A stretch of DNA of 18,771 nt from NCBI GenBank assembly GCA_023386135.1, contig JAEWKG010000110.1, positions 1-18,771 of the forward strand, written 5' to 3'. Position 1 is the first letter of the stretch. Each line of letters opens with the position of its first letter. A program made the position numbers and the translations under genes. Source of the stretch: Pseudomonadota bacterium (GTDB taxonomy: Bacteria; Pseudomonadota; Alphaproteobacteria; Sphingomonadales; Sphingomonadaceae). The notes under the pieces were generated by a model. That model had not been told where the DNA came from. It searched no databases and was given only the letters and a program-made list of their open reading frames with translations. Below, piece after piece: positions 15,948 to 18,771 of this stretch.

Positions 15948-16714
15948 GAAACGCCCGGCTCATCGCCCGGCTCGACGTGAAGGGCGCCAACCTCATAAAG
16001 GGTATCCACCTCGAGGGGCTGCGCATTATCGGAGACCCGCAGGAGTATGCCCGCCGCTATTACGAAGCCGGCGCGGACGAGTTGATCTACATCGACATCG
16101 TCGCCAGCCTCTACGGCCGCAACAACCTGTCGGACATCGTCTCTCGCACCGCGCGCGACGTGTTCGTGCCGATGACCGTGGGCGGGGGTCTGCGTTCGGT
16201 CGACGACGTGCGCGGGATGCTGCGCGCGGGCGCCGACAAGGTGGCGATCAATACCGCCGCGATCCGACGGCCCGCGCTGGTGACGGAAGTCGCACGGACG
16301 TTCGGCTCACAGTGCATGGTGCTCGGCATCGAGGCCAAACGCGTCGGGCCCGGCAAGTGGGAGGCGTTCACCGACAATGGTCGCGAGTACACTGGGGTCG
16401 ATGTGATCGAATGGTGCCGCCGCGGGCAGGAACTTGGTGCAGGCGAGATTCTGCTTACCTCGGTCGATCAGGAAGGCACGCGCAAGGGGTTCGATTTCGA
16501 GCTGATCGAGGCCGTCGGCGAGGTCGTCTCCATCCCGGTCATCGCGAGTGGGGGCATGGGTTCGGTCGAACACATGGTCCAGGCCTACGCGCGCGGTGCC
16601 GATGCCATCGCGGTGGCCGATATGCTGCATTACAACCGCGCGACCGTGGGCGACATTCGCGCCGCCGCCACCGTTGCAAGCATGGGTGTACGCCAGGATG
16701 TGGTCGTCACATGA
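15944..16714 (+). CDS. HisF-like ammonia-channel partner of the amidotransferase
   Basis: This is a 256-residue TIM barrel clearly of the HisF family, starting GTG at 15944 (GTGA overlap). Asp11 and Lys19 are retained. The residues that gate ammonia in Thermotoga HisF are present (Arg5, Glu46, Lys99 and the Glu167 equivalent at 168), as is Asp98. However, the position of catalytic Asp130 is Glu (GIEAKRV, 128-134), and that of Asp176 is Glu177 (SVDQEGT). It lies between the amidotransferase and the HisH-like gene. It is therefore read as a dedicated conduit and scaffold passing ammonia from the HisH-like glutaminase to the sugar amidotransferase, not as imidazole-glycerol-phosphate synthase. 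Retained cyclase activity cannot be excluded from sequence. Confidence 0.9.
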   Translation: MRNARLIARLDVKGANLIKGIHLEGLRIIGDPQEYARRYYEAGADELIYIDIVASLYGRNNLSDIVSRTARDVFVPMTVGGGLRSVDDVRGMLRAGADKVAINTAAIRRPALVTEVARTFGSQCMVLGIEAKRVGPGKWEAFTDNGREYTGVDVIEWCRRGQELGAGEILLTSVDQEGTRKGFDFELIEAVGEVVSIPVIASGGMGSVEHMVQAYARGADAIAVADMLHYNRATVGDIRAAATVASMGVRQDVVVT

Positions 16715-17355
16715 GCGGTGCCGTCACCATCGTCGATTACGGCATCGGCAACCTCTACTCGGTTGCCCGCGCGATCGAGGCCGTCGGCGGTGATGCCCGG
16801 CTGGTGCACGACACCGCCGGCATTCGCGACGCCGACCGCATCCTGCTGCCCGGCGTAGGTGCCTTCGCCGAATGCGCCACCACCCTCGCGCAGCGCGGCC
16901 TGACCGACGCGGTCAAGGCATTCGCCGAGACCGGTCGGCCGTTCCTCGGCATTTGCGTAGGGATGCAACTCTTATTCGACTACAGCCTTGAGTTCGGCCG
17001 CCACGACGGCTTGGGCCTCGTCGCGGGCCACGTCGCGCCGATCCCCGAAGCGGATGCGGCGGGGAGGCGCAAGGTCCCTCACATCGGGTGGAGCACTCTT
17101 CTTCGCCCCGAGGGCGGGCCGGACTGGACCGGGACGGTACTCGAGGGGAGCGTTCCCGGGAGAACCTCGTTCTACTTCGTCCACTCGTTCAGCTGCCAGC
17201 CCGACGATCCGCACGCGCTTCTTGCGCAAGTCAATTACCGCGGCTTCCCAGTTGCCGCGGCCATCGCGAAGGACAACATCACCGCGTTCCAGTGCCACCC
17301 TGAAAAGAGCGGCCCCGCGGGACTCGAGGTGCTTGCCCGCTTCCTGCGCCAGTAG
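16711..17355 (+). CDS. HisH-like class I glutamine amidotransferase for the sugar amidotransferase
   Basis: The protein has 214 residues of the triad glutaminase type. The nucleophile is Cys82 in GICVGMQLLF, with His196 and Glu198 in CHPEKSG. The oxyanion-strand PGVG (47-50) and KVPHIGW (121-127) are in place, so glutaminase activity should be intact. It should hydrolyse glutamine and pass ammonia into the HisF-like barrel. It overlaps the HisF-like gene (ATGA at 16711-16714), as expected for a complex. A role in histidine synthesis is unlikely because no other his gene is near and the adjacent HisF-like protein lacks two catalytic aspartates. Confidence 0.9.
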   Translation: MSGAVTIVDYGIGNLYSVARAIEAVGGDARLVHDTAGIRDADRILLPGVGAFAECATTLAQRGLTDAVKAFAETGRPFLGICVGMQLLFDYSLEFGRHDGLGLVAGHVAPIPEADAAGRRKVPHIGWSTLLRPEGGPDWTGTVLEGSVPGRTSFYFVHSFSCQPDDPHALLAQVNYRGFPVAAAIAKDNITAFQCHPEKSGPAGLEVLARFLRQ

Positions 17356-17362
17356 GTCCGCG

Positions 17363-18727
17363 GTGCCGATCCCACCCACTGAACCCGTTCCCGGCGTGGC
17401 CGGGCCACTGCGCGGCCTGCCACGCGCGGCAATCGACGGGATCCGGTCAGCGCCCGGAAGGGCAATCGTGCTCTACGCGATCGCATTCGGGATGGCGGGT
17501 CTCACTCCATTTATCCTTCTGCCTATCCTCACCCGCGCGCTCGAGCCGGGGGAGTTCGGCCAGGCGTCCTCGTGGATCATCGTCGCGGGGCTCATCGCCA
17601 ACATCGGTGGCCTGACCGTTCATGGGCTGGTGAGCGTACGCTATTTCAAGGTCGACCGTGCGGCGCTACGCCGGTTGATCACCAGCGCGCTTGCTCTAGT
17701 CGCAATCGTACATGCCGCCTTCGGGGCGTGGCTGACGGTCGGACCCGATCCGGCGGCTGGGTTCACCCACCTACCCAAGGCGTTTTCGATCGGCGCCACT
17801 CTCACCGCCGCCGCGATCAGTTTCAATCTCGTCGGCCTTGCGGTCGTCCAGATGGCTGGCCGGCCGGGATTGTATCTCGCTTCGCGCGTGCTCCAGTCGG
17901 TGATCGAGATCGTCGGTTGTCTTGCGCTATTGCGGTTCCTCGACGCCGGGCCCGAGGTGCGCATCTATTCCTACGGCGCGGCGTTAGCGACTTGCGCGGT
18001 GTGCGGGTTGGCTTTCCTCGCCACGCAGGGCCTTCTGGCGCGGACACCGGATCGTTCCAGCATAAGCGACACTCTGCGTTTCGGCGTGCCGACGGTACCG
18101 CATGTGGTGGCAGGTCAGCTGCTCGGCAATCTCGACCGGCTGATGGTCTCTTATGTGCTTGGGGTTCAGCAACTGGGGGTGTTCATGGTCGCATCGCAAC
18201 TGGGCATGGCGCTGAGCATGGTGATCGAGCCGCTCAATCGCGCGCTCGCCCCGTGGCTGTTCGCGCAGCTCGCGAAGGACGACGATGAGACACGCAGACA
18301 CCGGATTGTGAAGGCGACCTACGCTTTGTTTGCCGGACTGCTGGCGCTCGCGCTGTTGTCGGCCGCGGCGTTCATGGCGCTGTTCGGCTACATCTTCCCG
18401 CCAGAATACGCGGCCGCCAAGGTGGTGATCCCCGCGATCGCGCTGGGGATGGCGTTCCAGGGAATGTACTATGGCGTCGTGAACTACGTGTTTTATGCCG
18501 AGGCCACCGGCCGCTTGTCGATAGTGTCGGCGACGACAGTGACACTTGCATGTTTTTCGTCGTATCTGCTCGTCAGTCGATGGGGGATCGTTGGAGCCGC
18601 GGTCTCATACATGTTGACGAACCTCGTATTGTTTCTGGTCGTCTGGCGCCTTTCCGCCAATGTGCTGCCAATGCCTTGGCTGTCGGCGGCGAGAAGGGCC
18701 CAATCTGGCGAGAAAGGCCAGCAGTGA
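17363..18727 (+). CDS. polysaccharide flippase, Wzx/MATE-like family
   Basis: The protein has about 454 residues with an estimated 12 membrane spans and short loops. After a proline-rich, basic cytoplasmic leader of about 35 residues, the first span and the LTPFILLPILTRALEPGEFG segment are typical of Wzx-type polysaccharide transporters; FGVPTVPH and the LDRLMVSYVLG span later are typical too. It should move lipid-linked repeat units across the inner membrane for the Wzy-like polymerase. GTG 17363, 7 bases after the HisH-like stop and with TAGGT 5 bases upstream, is the preferred start; GTG 17396 is an alternative. The C-terminus is basic and hydrophilic (AARRAQSGEKGQQ). Confidence 0.85.
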   Translation: MPIPPTEPVPGVAGPLRGLPRAAIDGIRSAPGRAIVLYAIAFGMAGLTPFILLPILTRALEPGEFGQASSWIIVAGLIANIGGLTVHGLVSVRYFKVDRAALRRLITSALALVAIVHAAFGAWLTVGPDPAAGFTHLPKAFSIGATLTAAAISFNLVGLAVVQMAGRPGLYLASRVLQSVIEIVGCLALLRFLDAGPEVRIYSYGAALATCAVCGLAFLATQGLLARTPDRSSISDTLRFGVPTVPHVVAGQLLGNLDRLMVSYVLGVQQLGVFMVASQLGMALSMVIEPLNRALAPWLFAQLAKDDDETRRHRIVKATYALFAGLLALALLSAAAFMALFGYIFPPEYAAAKVVIPAIALGMAFQGMYYGVVNYVFYAEATGRLSIVSATTVTLACFSSYLLVSRWGIVGAAVSYMLTNLVLFLVVWRLSANVLPMPWLSAARRAQSGEKGQQ

Positions 18728-18753
18728 TGCACATTTCTCTCGGATAACCCAAC

Positions 18754-18771
18754 GTGGCACGCTTACTAGCT
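18754..18771 (+). CDS. possible start of a further operon gene, cut by window end
   Basis: GTG 18754 opens a frame (GTG GCA CGC TTA CTA GCT) that runs off the edge. GGATAA at 18742-18747, 6 bases upstream, is a weak ribosome site, and the 26-base spacing from the flippase stop fits an operon. Six codons are too few to name a product; a glycosyltransferase would fit the context. Confidence 0.3.

Noticed and set aside
15944..17355. HisF and HisH as part of a histidine biosynthesis operon
   Set aside because: No other his gene is nearby, the pair is coupled to an N-acetyl-sugar amidotransferase, and the HisF-like protein has Glu at two catalytic Asp positions.
18727..18747. Six-codon open frame starting at the flippase stop (TGATG)
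   Set aside because: It encodes only MHISLG before TAA; the frame starting at GTG 18754 is a more plausible next gene.
1..18771. tRNA, rRNA, CRISPR array or insertion sequence
   Set aside because: None seen by eye: there are no spaced direct repeats, no cloverleaf-like conserved boxes and no transposase frame. A covariance-model search was not possible.

Overview
The window is GC-rich and densely coding, with frequent GTG and TTG starts and many 4-base stop/start overlaps. This and the style of the export genes suggest an alphaproteobacterium, possibly Sphingomonadales; the genus is an inference I cannot confirm. The window covers most of a Wzx/Wzy-type exopolysaccharide or capsule locus that contains a complete nonulosonic (legionaminic-type) acid pathway.

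Layout. Bases 1-627 hold no intact gene: there is a CCCAGC-type repeat at the edge and short, frame-broken coding-like pieces. Bases 628-2064 (minus strand) encode a GT-B-like capsule glycosyltransferase with HGV, KPHP and SQFST motifs. A 120-base divergent gap separates it from a plus-strand operon that runs from 2185 to the right edge. The operon begins with the assembly genes: O-antigen ligase/Wzy-like polymerase, a short Wza/GumB-type export lipoprotein, a Wzc-type tyrosine autokinase, and an uncharacterised membrane-anchored helical-repeat/beta-sandwich protein. Next come seven nonulosonate genes: legB, legC, legF, legH, legI, legG and a ptmE-like CBS/nucleotidyltransferase. Then follow an N-acetyl-sugar amidotransferase with its own HisF-like and HisH-like partners, and a Wzx flippase. 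A further reading frame may start at 18754 and is cut by the window end.

How it fits together. The PtmE-like enzyme should supply NDP-GlcN (GDP-GlcN in Campylobacter). LegB, LegC and LegH would make the NDP-2,4-diacetamido-trideoxy sugar. LegG would remove the nucleotide and epimerise, LegI would condense the product with phosphoenolpyruvate, and LegF would activate it with CMP. The amidotransferase/HisH/HisF trio is predicted to convert an N-acetyl group to an acetamidino group with glutamine-derived ammonia. Wzx, Wzy, Wzc and Wza would flip, polymerise and export the glycan.

The strongest observation is in the HisF-like protein. It keeps Asp11 and all four ammonia-gate residues of canonical HisF, but the catalytic aspartates equivalent to Asp130 and Asp176 are both glutamate. 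This fits a HisF repurposed as an ammonia conduit rather than a histidine-pathway cyclase. No priming glycosyltransferase is present, and the divergent minus-strand gene is the only glycosyltransferase visible, so other transferases should lie outside the window.
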